Of a stretch of DNA of 64,000 bases, positions 10,892 to 21,852 are shown in pieces. The DNA is from Aquila chrysaetos chrysaetos (taxonomy: Eukaryota > Chordata > Aves > Accipitriformes > Accipitridae): the NCBI RefSeq assembly GCF_900496995.4, contig NC_054457.1:310001-374000 (forward strand). The letters run 5' to 3'. The notes under the pieces were generated by a model, which saw only the letters and a program-made list of their open reading frames with translations, was not told where the DNA came from and did not search any database. How positions within the stretch are numbered: the first letter of the stretch is position 1; every line of letters begins with the position of its first letter. Made by a program: the position numbers and the translations under genes.

Positions 10892-10903
10892 AAAAAGGGG
10901 AGT
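10888..10903 (+). promoter_or_regulatory. B-I polypurine tract
   Basis: The purine run aataaaaaaggggag abuts the TGTGGGAAC start of the 3' LTR, as expected for the plus-strand primer. Confidence 0.85.
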
Positions 10904-11316
10904 TGTGGGAACATATTTAGCTAACAGTCACAAGAGCATTCCAGACGCCTTTAGAAGACCTTGAACAGAATAAACAAGAAGACAAAAAAAAAGAAAGATG
11001 ATAATAAAGCAATTAGAAGAACACAAGTGTGCATTCCACGATAAAGGGAACTTGGCACAAAGATCCTCAATTCGGCAGTTTATCTTGACCAATTAGACTG
11101 AGACAAGTTTCGCATGTTTTAGTTGGTATAACCAATTATGCCTTATGTTTATGCGCGTGTACAGTGATGGTATAACCAATCATATTCTATGCTTGTGCGC
11201 ATGTACAATGACTTTGCAGAATACGGGATTATAAATATGCGTGTGTTTTAGCAATAAAGGGTCGTCTGTCATCTGCTTTCAAATTTACAGGCGTCTGTTT
11301 ATTTCTACCTCCTGCA
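10904..11316 (+). mobile_element. B-I 3' LTR
   Basis: A 413-bp copy of the 5' LTR with about nine differences including one single-base deletion. It is followed by the target duplication cctttg. Confidence 0.93.
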
Positions 11317-11386
11317 CCTTTGGGTCCTTGAAATACCCCTCTCCTGAGGTAGTCTATGCCAAGGATGCACGGGGCCTCTGGGCCAG

Positions 11387-11944
11387 TGTCGTGGTTTAAC
11401 CCCAGCCAGCAACTAAGCACCACGCAGCTGCTCACTCACTCCCCCCCACCCAGTGGGATCGGGGAGAAAATCGGGAAAAGAAGTAAAACTCCTGGGTTGA
11501 GATAAGAACGGTTTAATAGAACAGAAAAGAAGAAACTAATAATGATAACGGCCACACTAATAAAATAAGGATTGGAATATACAAATGATGCACAGTAGAA
11601 TTGCTCACCACCCACCAATCGACACCCAGTTAGTCCCTGAGCCGTGATTCCCCCCACCCCTGAGTTTATATACTAAATGTGATGTCACATGATATGGAAT
11701 ACCCCATTGGCCAGTTTGGATCAGGTGCCCTGGCTGTGTCCTGTGCCAACTTCTCGTGCCCCTCCAGCCTTCTCGCTGGCTGGGCATGAGAAGCTGAAAA
11801 ATCCTTGACTTTAGACTAAACACTACTTAGCAACAACTGAAAACATCATTGTTATCAACATTCTTCGCATACCTAACTCAAAAACGTGGCACTGTACCAG
11901 CTACTAGGAAGACAATTAACTCTATCCCAGCTGAAACCAGGACA
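11387..11944 (-). mobile_element. Solo family A LTR ('TTTAACCCCAG' subtype)
   Basis: 558 bp, TG...CA, in A-II protease, with a 5-bp duplication gccag at 11382-11386 and 11945-11949. A TATA box is near 11664-11671 on the minus strand. The subtype is that of the A-II and A-IV LTRs, so a family A element inserted into another family A element and then lost its interior by LTR recombination. Confidence 0.93.
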
Positions 11945-12211
11945 GCCAGTCACAATTGGGTGTTTCTGCCACTCATTCCCAGTTAGGCTTACTTCAGCTT
12001 CCAATACAGTTAACTCTTGGGATCCCCTTGTGACACCAGAAATACAAATGGGTTCTGCCCCTTTATAACTTGATGGCATTAGAGTACACTGTGCACCGGT
12101 GTCTACTAGAGCCTTATACTCCTGTGGGTCTAACGTGCCAGGCCATCGAATCCATACAGTCCAATGCACCTGGTTATCCCTTTCCTCCACCTGGCTGGAG
12201 GCAGGGCCCCT

Positions 12212-12510
12212 CTAATCCTGGTCAGAGTGTCCATTACCCACTTCTTGTAAAATTGACTTAGAAGCCCCTTCAAGAGGATCAGAAGTAAGATCAGCCCTTC
12301 TACTCCGTTTAGAAACCAGAGCGGCATTTTTCCTGGTAGAATCCCCTTTTGTGGTGGATTTTCCTCGCAACTCACGTACTCGTGCATCTAGGACCGAGGT
12401 AGGTTTTCCATCCCATTTCCTCATGTCCTCTCCGCGGTCACATGGGTAAAACCACAGGGCACCTCGTGTTGTGTACCTTCTATATTCTGTCTCTCGGGCA
12501 GAGGAATGCT
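12212..12510 (-). pseudogene. gag: A-II gag, C-terminal piece
   Basis: Matches the C-terminal hundred residues of A-III gag, including RGALWFYPCDRGEDMRKWDGKPTS-like sequence and the SDPLEG motif, and ends at TAG 12212-12214 followed by AGG GGC CCT. Provirus C-I separates it from the rest of gag. Confidence 0.82.
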
Positions 12511-12516
12511 CCCTCT

Positions 12517-12863
12517 TGCGGCAATGATAAAAGGCACTCGGGACGACGACAAGATGGTTCTGAAGCAACGGCAAAAAGACCTCTTTATTGTCTCTTAGAG
12601 CATATTTATATGTTACTAAAACAGGAGCGCATATCTGGCTCAGCTGGGATGTTTGCCAGTCCTCAGAACACTTAAAGATAAACACACACTCCACACGCAT
12701 ACTCGTGACTGTCTTCAGCCACATCTTCCCAGGCACACACCAGGCAGTCCTCCAACCTGACCTTGTGAAACTAGTTCTTCAAAGGCTTGGCAAACGTGCA
12801 GCACAACAAATTCTAACATTCACTCTTGAAAACAAATGCCAGGTGTTCTGAGCTGCTCCCACA
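12517..12863 (-). mobile_element. C-I 3' LTR
   Basis: 347 bp, TGCGGCAATG to GCTCCCACA on the plus strand. On the minus strand it starts TGTGGGAGC directly after the polypurine tract, and an AATAAAG signal lies near 12578-12584. Confidence 0.9.
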
Positions 12864-12880
12864 TCTCCCCCTTTTTTGTT
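12864..12880 (-). promoter_or_regulatory. C-I polypurine tract
   Basis: On the minus strand aacaaaaaagggggaga abuts the TGTGGGAG start of the 3' LTR. The env frame appears to read through it (NKKGGD). Confidence 0.85.
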
Positions 12881-13322
12881 TAGGAACATCAGGTTCATGA
12901 GGAAGGCAGCGAGGACTCTAGCTTCGAATCGATGCAATCCTCGTACTGCTCCCCAGATGATTCTGATTGCTGCAAACACACAAATGATTAATAACCCTCC
13001 AACAGCAATAAAAATCCAGATACACATATTTAAACCTTCAAACCATGTTTTTGGATTTAACCATTTAACACTATTAGACAATTCTTGAAAAACACCTTAT
13101 TCTGCTAATTTTGTATATTTCCCATTTGATCTTGTAATATCTGTGCAAGATCTTGGATCTCTCCTGCAATATTAGTAGCAAATGCACCTTGTAAATGTGC
13201 CTTCACCTGATTCCAATCACATACACTTTCATTCCATTGTAAAGTAGTTACACACAGCCCTTGTTTTCGAAATTCCCAATCACAATGTAATTTCATTCTA
13301 TTTTGTAATGCACTTTGTCTAT
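12865..13322 (-). pseudogene. env: C-I env transmembrane protein, C-terminal half
   Basis: Two frames. From 13322 to about 13105 is an ectodomain with LQNRMKLHCDWEF, CVTTLQWNESVCDW and HLQG, a pattern like ERVK/HML-type transmembrane proteins rather than gamma-type CX6CC. From 13081 down is a membrane anchor (IWIFIAVGGLLIICVFAAI) and a basic tail. A frameshift lies between them at about 13085-13100. LTR J1 separates this from the fusion-peptide part. Confidence 0.82.
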
Positions 13323-13327
13323 CTCCA

Positions 13328-14210
13328 TGTGATGGGTTGACCCTGGCTGGATGCCAGGCGCCCATCAAAGCTATTCTATCACTCCCCCCCTCCTCAGCTG
13401 CACAGGGGGACGGGGAATGGGGTTTACGGTCAGTTCATCACACGTTATTTCTGCCGATTCATCTTCCTCAGGGGCAGGACTCATCACACTCTTCCCCTCC
13501 TCCAGCGTGGGGTCCCTCCCACAGGAGACAGTCCTCCACAAACTTCTCCAATGTGGGTCCCTCCCACAGGCTGCAGCCCTTCATGAACTGCTCCAGCATG
13601 GGTCCCTTCCACGGCGTGCAGTCCTTCAGGAGCACACTGTTCCAGCGTGGGTTCCCCACGGGGTCATAAGTCCTGCCAGAAAACCCGCTCTGTGGGCTCC
13701 TCTCTCCACAGATCCGCAGGTCCTGCCAGGAACCTGCTCCGGCGTGGGGTCCTCCATGGGCTGCAGGTGGATATCCGCCCCACCGTGGACCTCCATGGGC
13801 TGCAGGGGGACAACCTGCCTTGCCATGGTCTTCACCACGGGCTGCAGGGGAATCTCTGCTCTGGTGCCTGGAGCATCTCCTCCCCCTCCTTCTTCACTGA
13901 CCTTGGTGTCTGCAGGGTTGTTTCTCTTACATGTTCTCACTCCTCTCTCCAGCTGCCATATCTGTGTCCCCTGCACACCCCCCCCCCCCTTTTTTTTTTT
14001 CTTTTTTCTTTTTTTTTTCTTTTCTTAAATATGTTATCACAGAGGCGCTACCACTATCACTGATTGGCTTGGCCTTGGCCGGCGGCGGGTCCGTCTTAGA
14101 GCCGGCTGGCATTGGCTCTGTTGGACACAGGGGAAGCCTCCAGCAGCCCCCACAGAAGCCACCCCTGTAACCCCCCTGCTACCAAAACCTTGCCACACAA
14201 ACCCAATACA
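13328..14210 (-). mobile_element. Solo LTR J1 (family K, short form)
   Basis: 883 bp in C-I env with a 5-bp duplication ctcca (13323-13327, 14211-14215). It lacks about 250 bp of the R/U5 side present in K1 and K2. J2 at 51785 occupies the same env site with the same duplication in a second C copy, so J1 and J2 descend from one insertion. The open frames inside are repeat-derived and not genes. Confidence 0.92.
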
Positions 14211-14215
14211 CTCCA

Positions 14216-16350
14216 AGCCAAATTACCACTGCTTCTAAAGCGTCCAATCGTGCTAGTATTTGTTGATCAATTTGTACCTGGGTATTCATTTCAGCCATAG
14301 CATTTTCTAATACATTAGCTACTGTGTGAGCAGTCTGAACGGATTTCACAAATGCCGTGGTAGCAACGGCGGCAGTAGCTGCAATAATGATAGTTGATAT
14401 TATAAAGGCAATTAGCCATCCTATAAATCATTTTGGGCAACTAATTGTCCGCTTCAAAAGCCTTGATAATTGACTTAATCCTGATTCCCCTTCCACAATC
14501 TGGTCATATTTACAGGGATCCACAATTCAGCACGACGTCGCATTGGCATGATTACTGTAAGATTTAGTTCAGATATATTCTTATGAGTAAAACAGCTAAA
14601 ATACCAAGGTTGACTCAGATTAGTTTCAAAAGCATGGTTACGTAAAGCGATATCTACAGATTGAGCTGGTACAAAAACATAAAGATGTGAAGTACATATC
14701 ATCACCAAATCTATGTGATTCTGTGTCAGGTTCAAACTATACAAGGAATTGTTCTTTCGATAATCACCACGAGCTATTTGTCCTTTTATAAATGGCATAC
14801 CTGTCCCCCATGACTTCATGAAAAAAGGTCCAGTATTATTATTATACTGAGCTTGTAATACTGGCCAAGACAATCCTCCCTCGGACCATTTCAGGAAATA
14901 ATAAGTATGTGTGTCATTGACACAGATCCATTCTTTCTTTTCTCCTAGTGGGCCAGGAGGTAGTAACCATACCCCTCCCGACCATTTTGTGTCATTACTA
15001 GAGACAGGAATCTCTGAATCCCACCATGTTACTGGCCTAAACAAGGGAGGGTCAGTAACATGGTGTGACGGTCTGACAAATTATAGTCAATGTCTCAAAC
15101 ATTCATTAAAGAACTTTGGTGGAGAAAAACGGGCCTCTGTAAAAACGCTGGAGTTCTGTGAACAGGAACAATGTGGCCAGAGGAGAGGGCCCCACAGAGG
15201 GTGGGACCGCACTTCTCCAAAGCCGCAATTCCTTATCTTAAGTGACCAGGAGAAGGAGCACAGCATATGCGCCTGGAGGAGGAGGCCCCACGGAGGATGG
15301 GACTGTGCTTCTATCTTAAGCGGTCATGCCAGCAGGGAAAAAGAGGCAACTCCGCAATGAACCCCCCCCCAAAGCTCACCAACTGATTCCAGAGAACCCC
15401 CGGGAACTGTGCATGTCAAGACCATCAACTAACACACTATAAAAGAAGGGAGAACGAGTTCTCAGTGCGCGCCCTCCGGAACTGGATCTCTACGCTGGCT
15501 GGACCAACGCTGGACCCAGGACTGGTGAAACCCTTCTCTTCTCTCTTTCTTTCTTTCTTTCTCTCTTCTCTCTCTCCCTCTTTTCCCTCTCTCTTTTCCA
15601 CAGTCCCTACACCTCATCCTTTTAAACATAAACTGTTGACCAAGTCTGAGACTAGGAGTGGATCTAGCCGCCCCTGGGCTCCTCTCTGAGAAGGAGTCCA
15701 GGAAAGCAAGGGGGTCTGCTCTGAACCTCATGACTCAACGGGAGGGGCTCTCCTTCTGATACATTTCATGTTCCTTTTCCATTTCTTTTTCTACACCTCC
15801 CTTCTCTTCTCAAACAGCGACTTAACGACATGTTGCAACGTTCATATTGATAAGTTCACTTGTACTTGGGCAAGGTTATCTAGGTTGAATAAATGTTGAT
15901 TGTTGTTTGAACTCCCCTGGTCTCGTTTCACCCTTAATTCTGACAAAGGAAATCCACGAACCTGAGTCGCCTCCAACTTTGGGACGCGACACATGGGCCC
16001 AATAAAAATGTTGCCTGAGCCATGGTGACTATGTAAAGACAAAGGATCAGAATTCTTACAATACTGTTGCTGGCCACTATTGCCAGGTATTCTAAAAAAG
16101 GTGTTCTTTGGAGTAGGATACACGTTGCATCATCACGCTAGCTTGTTGCTGCATTCTCTTCAAATCTCCCCACGTGATAGCTTTTTCATTCTCGATGCGC
16201 CACTTCCTCCTCATTCGTTTCTCCTCTTTCAAATTCAGAGTCTTCATCTGCGGGATTGGGTTGTTCGAGTGGTTTCGCCAGCTCATGATAGGGTTTGACG
16301 TGACGAGCAGGCAGCCACCTAGGTCCTGCTGGTAGAAGAACACACGCATA
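14216..16350 (-). pseudogene. env: C-I env: surface protein and fusion-peptide region, split by E1
   Basis: The frame 15044-14475 (189 residues) carries several N-glycosylation sites (NLTQN, NLSQ, NISE, NLTV) and a Trp-rich start, consistent with the C-terminal part of a class II surface protein. 14474-14216 encodes, with frame breaks, a hydrophobic Ala-rich fusion-peptide-like stretch and the first heptads of the transmembrane protein. 16350-15997 gives the N-terminal part, overlapping the integrase end. E1 lies between. The surface protein is shorter than usual, so deletion is likely. Confidence 0.75.
15064..15991 (+). mobile_element. Solo LTR E1 (family E)
   Basis: 928 bp, TGTGACGGTC to GACGCGACA, with a 5-bp duplication catgg (15059-15063, 15992-15996) in C-I env. 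TATAAAA at 15439-15445 and AATAAA at 15888-15893 set the plus orientation. A pyrimidine-rich CTTT/CTCT tract spans about 15532-15600. E2 at 54999 is the second copy. Confidence 0.93.
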
Positions 16351-17060
16351 CCCTCTTCCCCAAGTTATTAGTTCAATAGGACCAAGCCATGAGTACTTAC
16401 TAATGGATATAATACTTTTGGTCATTCTGTAAACTTCCCGTGTTCACCAGAATAATGCTATTCCATGGGTGTGACAGATTGTTGAGAATTCACATTTAAA
16501 AAATTTAAGGTATAAATTGCATTGTCTAATTGTTCCTGTGGGCTCATATTCCCCCTTTTTTGTTTTAACAGCATGTTTTTTAAGGTCGCATGGCTGCGTT
16601 CAATTATACCTTGTCCTTGTGGGTTATAGGGTAGCCCTGTGGACATGAGCTATACCCCATTGTTGCAGAAACAATTGTGTGCTTTTTAGCGTGTAACCAG
16701 GCCCGTTGTCTGTTTTTATTTGTTTTAGGAACCCCAAGAATTGCAAAACCAACAGGTCCAATGTTTTTTTTAATATCTTTTACCTTCTTCCCTGTGTGTG
16801 CAGATGCACACAGCGCTCCAGAAAAGGTATCTACAGATACACGTACATACTTAAGACGGCCAAAAGAATTTACATGGGTAACATCTGTTTTGCCATATTT
16901 CATTAGCTTGTAGGCCTCGAGGTGTAACACCACTGGGAAAACTGTGTGTGGTGTCAGTCGCTGACAATCAGGGCAAGAGCGAATATGTCCTTGGCTTGAG
17001 ATAAAGAAATCTTAAATTGTTTGCGCAAGCCAGCAGCATTTTGTTGAAAAAGGAATGAGA
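16186..17060 (-). pseudogene. pol: C-I integrase
   Basis: Pieces in several frames: a CPDCQ zinc half-site (about 16965-16980), KTDVTHVNSFG with the first Asp (about 16880), the GYNPQG-like stretch [20 protein letters not shown] with the catalytic Glu (about 16600), and the C-terminal LGPIELITWGRGYACV...WLPARHVKPY block (about 16400-16290). The region of the second Asp (about 16700) is damaged by frameshifts. The C-terminal end overlaps the start of env. Confidence 0.82.
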
Positions 17061-18931
17061 TGCTCTCGCATAATCAAATTGTAATACAAGCTACTGTCAA
17101 TGAATCTGCTATTGCATTACCTTTTGTCAAGGGTCCTGGGTAAAGTGGTTATGAGATCGAATGTGAACAATAAATAAGGGATGTTTTCGATGGGAAATCC
17201 AAAGACTGAATTTGAAAAAGCAAATCAAAGAAATCTCTGTCATTAATTTCTTTCAGAAAGGCACCATTAATACGTTGGACAATATTAACAACATACTCAG
17301 GAGTCGCATACTATATTTAAGGGCTCATGTGAAAACAAGGTGAGGGCATACAAAACTGCCCAGAGTTCAATTTTCTGAGTAGATCCGTCATGTTTTGTTA
17401 CTGAATGTTTCCACTCATTGTTGTCATGCCACGCTACAGCTGCTTTTCCTGTCTTTCCGGAGCCGTCTACAAAAACAGTTCTAGCATCATTAATAGGTTT
17501 CCGTTGAACAATTACATCTTCAGCTAGAGGTAAATATATTAAGTTATGTAAGAATTTATCGGGGTGGATAGGAAAATGTAATTCTGCCTACAAAATCAGC
17601 CAATGCAATCTGAAACTGTTCGGAATTTTCTAAAAGGAATTGATAATTAGAGGTAGTGAGCGGCAAATGAATTATTTCTGGATCATAACCGGTAATACTT
17701 TGCACCCGAGTACGGCCTTTCATTATAAGAAGAGCATACAGTTCAGCTGGAGTAGTGATTGTTTTCTTTAGCGTGTTGGGGAGAAAAATCCATTCCAAAT
17801 AATATACTTTGTTTGTAATTTCTAGCTGTCCTATTAATCCAATTGGTTGGATGCTCTGTCCTGAGTACAAAGAAACGGACAGGCAAAGAACTCCTTATGC
17901 GATCTGCTTTCATCCTTTGAAATGTGTTCAGTAACTAATTTCAGCTCTTGCTCTGCAGCAGAGGTCAATGTTCGCTTCGAAGAGAGATCGGAATCACCCT
18001 TTAATAAATTAAAGAGATTCGACAGATGATGATTAGCTAATCCGAGCATAGGGCGAACCCAGTTAATAGCTCCTAACAGTTTTTGTGCATCGTTGAGGGT
18101 GCTGATTTGTACATTTAGTTTTAGTGTCTGAGGTTTAACATGTCGTTCAGGTAAAACCCACCCTAGATATTTCCAGGGCGGCATGGACTGAATTTTCTCT
18201 TTTGCAATTTGCAATCCATGAGCTTGAAGTGCTATCAGTAATTGTTCTAAGGTTTGATTCAATATATGTTTGTTCTTTAGCACTGATGAGAATATCATCC
18301 ATATAGTGATAAATGATACTAGAAGGGAACTGTTGTCGAACGGGTGCCAGAACGGCAGCAACATACATTTGACAAATCGTAGGGCTATTCATCATTCCTT
18401 GTGGCAACACAGTCCACTGATATCTATCCATTGGCTGTGCATTATTTACAGAAGGCACAGAAAAAGCAAAATGTTCGCAATCTTCAGGATGGAGAAGGAT
18501 AGTGAAAAAGCAATCTTTTTAAATCAATTATAAAAAGGTTCCAATCTGCTGGTAAAAGGGTAGGATTTGGGATTCCTGGTTGTAAAGATCCCATTGGTTG
18601 CATTACTGCATTAATAGCTCTCAAATCATGCAGTAGTCTCCATTTCCCTGATTTTTTAGGAATAACAAAAATGGGGGTATTCCATGGGCTATTAGACCGA
18701 ACAATGTGCCCTGTTTGAAGCTGTTCCTGGACTAGTTGTATGGCATGAGTTAACTTTTCCCCTTTTTAATGGCCACTGATCAACCCAAACTGGTTTTTTC
18801 TGTTAACCATTTCAGTTTGAGCAGGGGTTTAATGTCAGTGACCACTACAATAAATTTGACTTTTCCGTGGTTAATGTCATGTCCCATTGCTTGCAACAAG
18901 TCTCGTCCCCATAGATTCATGGGTGTTTGCA
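17061..18931 (-). pseudogene. pol: C-I reverse transcriptase and RNase H
   Basis: RT begins near 18800 with WPLKK-like and [17 protein letters not shown] sequence, then a catalytic-Asp block near 18500, [13 protein letters not shown] (about 18400) and an intact YMDD box at 18305-18294. The thumb and connection continue to about 17560 in other frames. RNase H (about 17500-17100) shows VFVDGSGKTGKAAV with the first Asp and IELWAVLYAL with the Glu. At least four frame changes make it inactive. Confidence 0.85.
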
Positions 18932-19200
18932 TTACATAAGGTTGAATCCATGCCCCCTTTTTTTCAGGGGCCAGTTACTGCTAACAAAATGAATGCTCCG
19001 AAGTGGTACTTGCAACCCCCCTATTCCTGTGATGGTAGTATGTACTGGTTCTAAAGGCCAATCAGGTGGCCAAACATGTTGAGAAATAATCGAAACATCG
19101 GCACCTGTATCTACTAGTCCCGAAAAAGTTTTTCCCTGTATTTGAATTTCTAATGTGGGCTGTTTTGTAGTAATAGCTTTTGTCCAAAAGACATTTTCAT
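18932..19200 (-). pseudogene. pro: C-I aspartic protease
   Basis: The frame reads SGLVDTGADVSII (about 19117-19080), then the WPLEPVHTTITGIGG flap-like region and a VPLRSIHFVSSNWPL stretch, as in beta-like proteases. It ends early by frameshift into HGFNLM. A G-patch-like continuation (18930-18800, LLQAMGHDIN) follows in another frame, in keeping with class II organisation. Confidence 0.82.
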
Positions 19201-19590
19201 TTGTGCTACCAAAAGTTCCCTTCACCTCGGGGAACTTCTTTTGAATTTGAAACCCAATATGGAAATAAAAGAAGCTGAGCAACTTGTTGTCCTGGCTGCA
19301 GAACGTGATAGCCAAACAGGACGGTAATCATAATTTTTAATTCTCCTTGATAATCAGAATCAATAACGCCTGGTAGTACTAATATACCTTGTTTGGAAGT
19401 ACTAGAGCGTCCTAATATTAAGCCAACCATGCCTTTTGGAAGGGGACCCCAAATTCCAGTACTAACTACTTTTATTTCATTCGGTGTATTTATACTACTT
19501 CTGTGGTAACTGCCAAGTCCAACCCGGCACTTCCTGAGGTTGCTGAGCATAGGTCTGTGACTCTGTGTCGTTTGAGTTGGTTAACAACTG
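19201..19590 (-). pseudogene. C-I dUTPase domain
   Basis: Motif 1 GSAGLDLAV (about 19520-19545) is in one frame. Motif 2 LILGRSSTSKQG, motif 3 GVIDSDYQGELKIM and motif 4 PGQQVAQLLLFPY follow in a second frame (19550-19206). The order between nucleocapsid and protease is that of betaretroviral gag-dut-pro. The frameshift between motifs 1 and 2 prevents a complete enzyme. A functional version would hydrolyse dUTP to keep uracil out of the cDNA. Confidence 0.85.
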
Positions 19591-21300
19591 ATTTGTCTGC
19601 ACCATATGAGGCGGGGCCCTGTAATTTTGAGGGGCGCAGGACCAGACGCCTCTTCTCCCATTTCCGAGAACGGGCGACCATCTTTATTAAATTTTGAGCG
19701 GCACTGATTGCTCCAATGATAACCCTTTTGGCATCTAGGACATAATTGAGTTGGCTTTTTGTCTCCTGGTTTTTGTCATTTTTGGGACAGTTTTTACTGA
19801 TATGTCCCTCTTTTCCCACAATTGAAACATTTCAGAGAAGTCTTCTGTAATTGAAGTTGTGATATCGCAGCTGCTAATGCGGACGCACGGTGAATTTCCG
19901 TGCCTATATTTTGACATACCTTTATATATTCACCTATGTCAGTAGCCTTGCCTTTAATGGGCATTAGTGCCACCTGACAATCGCTGTTAGCGTTTTCAAA
20001 TGCCAATTGGAATAACAGTGCATTAGCAGCTTCAGCATTATCAATTTGTCTTTGAATTGCATTCTGCAATTTGTCAATAAAGGATAGATAAGACTCTTGT
20101 GAACCCTGTCGAATTGGTAGCAAAAGATCCTGCTCGGTTTCCTGTCTCAGGCACTCGCTTCCACGATCGAGTGCAATCGGGGTAAGCTTGTGTAAAAAGT
20201 CAACGATCTTGTATGACTTGATTTGAGGGCTAGTAAATTGCCCTGTTCCCATTAACATATCAATACCAATAGGAACACCATTCCCTAGATTTTCCATTGC
20301 CTGCACGGTAGCTAATTCGTGGTATTCTAATTTCCAAACAGAGTACTGTGCTGAGGGAAGCACTGTTTTCATTAATGCAAACCAGTCCCAAGGTGTCATT
20401 ATATAAGAATTCGAGATAGCATCTACAATTCCAACTGCAGCCGTGCTCTGTAAACCATTTTCCTGTATGGACTTTCTTAATTCTTTAAAGACCTGATAAG
20501 GCAAGCCATGGTGAACAGGGTTTTGATTTTGGCAAAATATTACAGGGAAAGCGAAAGTAGTAAGATCTCCTTGTGACATAGCCTCTTCCCTGCACCGCTG
20601 TAAAGCAGGAGCCACAGGATTAGACAGGGGCATAGAGGTCAGAGGGATTAGCAGGAGAAAGAGATACAGGCAGTGCAGCAAAGCCAGGTTCTGTTTTAAG
20701 TTCTGCAAACCCTGGAGATGGGAGTACCGGGCGGTTGGGGTGGGTGGGTGGGTGGGGCGGGGCGGCGGCACGGGCATGCCGCTAGAAGGCGGTGGTTGGG
20801 GCGGCGGGACCTGTATGCGGTGGTGGGGGCCGGCAACCCCGCGGAGCCCATGCTGCCCGCCCGCTGCCTGCCTGCCTGCCTGCCTGCTGGCAGGGTGTGT
20901 GCATTAACGGTGGTGGTACGGGCGGTGGTGGAGGTAATGGGGGATATAAATCTGGTTCTAGTTTGGGGTCCACTGGAGCCAATGGAATAATATCATCAGA
21001 ATCATGGTTATTATCACCATCAGCCTCAGGTTTTTGTTCCGCATCAGTCTCAGAAGCCTTTAACGGTTGTAAAGCGGCAAAAAGGAATTTCCACGTTACA
21101 ATAGCTGAATCGGGAATTGCAAGCCCTAGCTCCTTTTCTCGTTTGAAAGTGCTCCCCCACTCTTTCCCAAAGCTTTATATCAAAGGTACCATTCTGCGGA
21201 AACCAAGTACAATGTTCTTTTACCAAGAGCAATAACTGTTCTAGTTGCTTTTCAGTAAGCTTATATCCTGCTGCACAAACTTTTTGTTGCAAAACCTTTA
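19591..21300 (-). pseudogene. gag: C-I gag: matrix, proline-rich region, capsid, nucleocapsid
   Basis: Matrix-like sequence is in 21292-21050 (LTEKQLEQLLLLVKEHCTWFP). A proline-rich segment (about 20980-20710) follows, then capsid in 20777-19794 with TFAFPVIF, a GIDMLMGTGQF stretch and the major homology region IRQGSQESYLSFIDKL (about 20130). The knuckle CFNCGK...GHISKNC straddles a frameshift near 19815. A second knuckle is suggested around 19750 by the CxRC-like decay. The start codon was not located with confidence. Confidence 0.8.
20715..20900. repeat. GC-rich, G-run block and (CCTG)n in C-I gag
   Basis: A G-rich stretch (about 20729-20770, repeated ggtgggtgggtggg runs) and a CCTG repeat (about 20865-20887) lie in the proline-rich part of gag. 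Base composition contrasts sharply with the AT-rich retroviral sequence around it. The plus strand has enough G-runs for a G-quadruplex. Confidence 0.7.
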
Positions 21301-21480
21301 AGTATAAGCGATGCTCTTGTGATACAGCTTGTCCCGTCGTGCTATTCTACACAACCCCGTAGCTTTTCTGTTCAACGGACGCTACTGTTCCTTATTTCTA
21401 AGGAATTGTGGCCACAATTACTCACCCGTCAGGTTGCGGGTCGCCGGAAAGTTCCTCTGAGCCTTCTTCACACCCCTGGA

Positions 21481-21498
21481 GCCTCACACGGGGCACCA
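21481..21498 (-). promoter_or_regulatory. C-I primer binding site, tRNA-Met (elongator) type
   Basis: Minus-strand TGGTGCCCCGTGTGAGGC matches the complement of the elongator tRNA-Met 3' end at 17 of 18 bases. It lies four bases from the LTR. Confidence 0.8.
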
Positions 21499-21502
21499 AA
21501 AA

Positions 21503-21846
21503 TGCAGCGATGAAAAAGGCACTCGGGATGACAACAAGATGGTTCCGAAGCAATGGCAAAAAGAACTCTTTATTGTCTCTTACAGCATACTTATATGTTA
21601 CTAACACAGGAGGGCATATCTGGCTCGGCTGGGATGTTTGCCAGTCCTCAGAACAGTTAAAGATAAAAACATTCCATACACATACTCGTGACTGTCTTCA
21701 GCCACATCTTCCCAGGCACACACCAGGCAGTCCTCGGACCTGACCTTGTGAAACTAGTTCTTCAAAGGCTTGGCAAGCATGCAGCACAACAAATTCTAAC
21801 GTTCACTCTTGAAAACAAATGCCAGGTGTTCTGAGCTCCTCCCACA
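21503..21846 (-). mobile_element. C-I 5' LTR
   Basis: 344-bp partner of the 3' LTR, bounded by TGCAGCGATG and CCTCCCACA and followed by the duplication ccctcc. Confidence 0.92.
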
Positions 21847-21852
21847 CCCTCC

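Larger units (their letters stand above)
7175..11316 (+). mobile_element. Family B provirus B-I, beta/ERVK-like, internally deleted
   Basis: Two LTRs (7175-7588, 10904-11316) differ at about nine positions by eye, roughly 2%. A 6-bp target duplication (cctttg, 7169-7174 and 11317-11322) fits a class II element. Order: LTR, tRNA-Trp-type primer site, gag, integrase, env tail, polypurine tract, LTR. Nucleocapsid, protease, RT, RNase H and most of env are missing, so this is a deleted, non-autonomous copy sitting in A-II protease. Confidence 0.93.
6963..12211 (-). pseudogene. pro: A-II protease, split by B-I and a solo LTR
   Basis: Three pieces match the family A protease: 12211-11950 (with ALVDTGAQCT), 11386-11323 and 7168-6966. 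Removing B-I (7175-11316) with its duplicated cctttg and the solo LTR (11387-11944) with its duplicated gccag restores collinearity with A-III. In this copy the UGA before pol is at 6963-6965, twelve codons downstream of its position in A-I and A-III. Confidence 0.8.
12517..21846 (-). mobile_element. Family C provirus C-I, beta/ERVK-like with dUTPase, decayed
   Basis: LTRs at 12517-12863 (3') and 21503-21846 (5') differ at roughly 25 sites by eye, about 7%. The target duplication is ccctct/ccctcc (12511-12516, 21847-21852), 6 bp with one mismatch. On the minus strand the order is LTR, tRNA-Met-type primer site, gag, dUTPase, protease, RT, RNase H, integrase, env, polypurine tract, LTR. Many frameshifts and stops are present. 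LTRs J1 and E1 lie in env. Inserted in A-II gag. Confidence 0.93.

Noticed and set aside
10955..11010. tRNA-like or small RNA gene in the B LTR A-rich segment
   Set aside because: No cloverleaf or A/B box seen; it is LTR U3 repeated in all three B copies.
15463..15689. Frames within E1 and E2 (15462-15731, 55374-55679)
   Set aside because: They translate the pyrimidine tract of the LTR (Lys/Arg/Glu or Ser/Phe/Leu runs) and have no domain.
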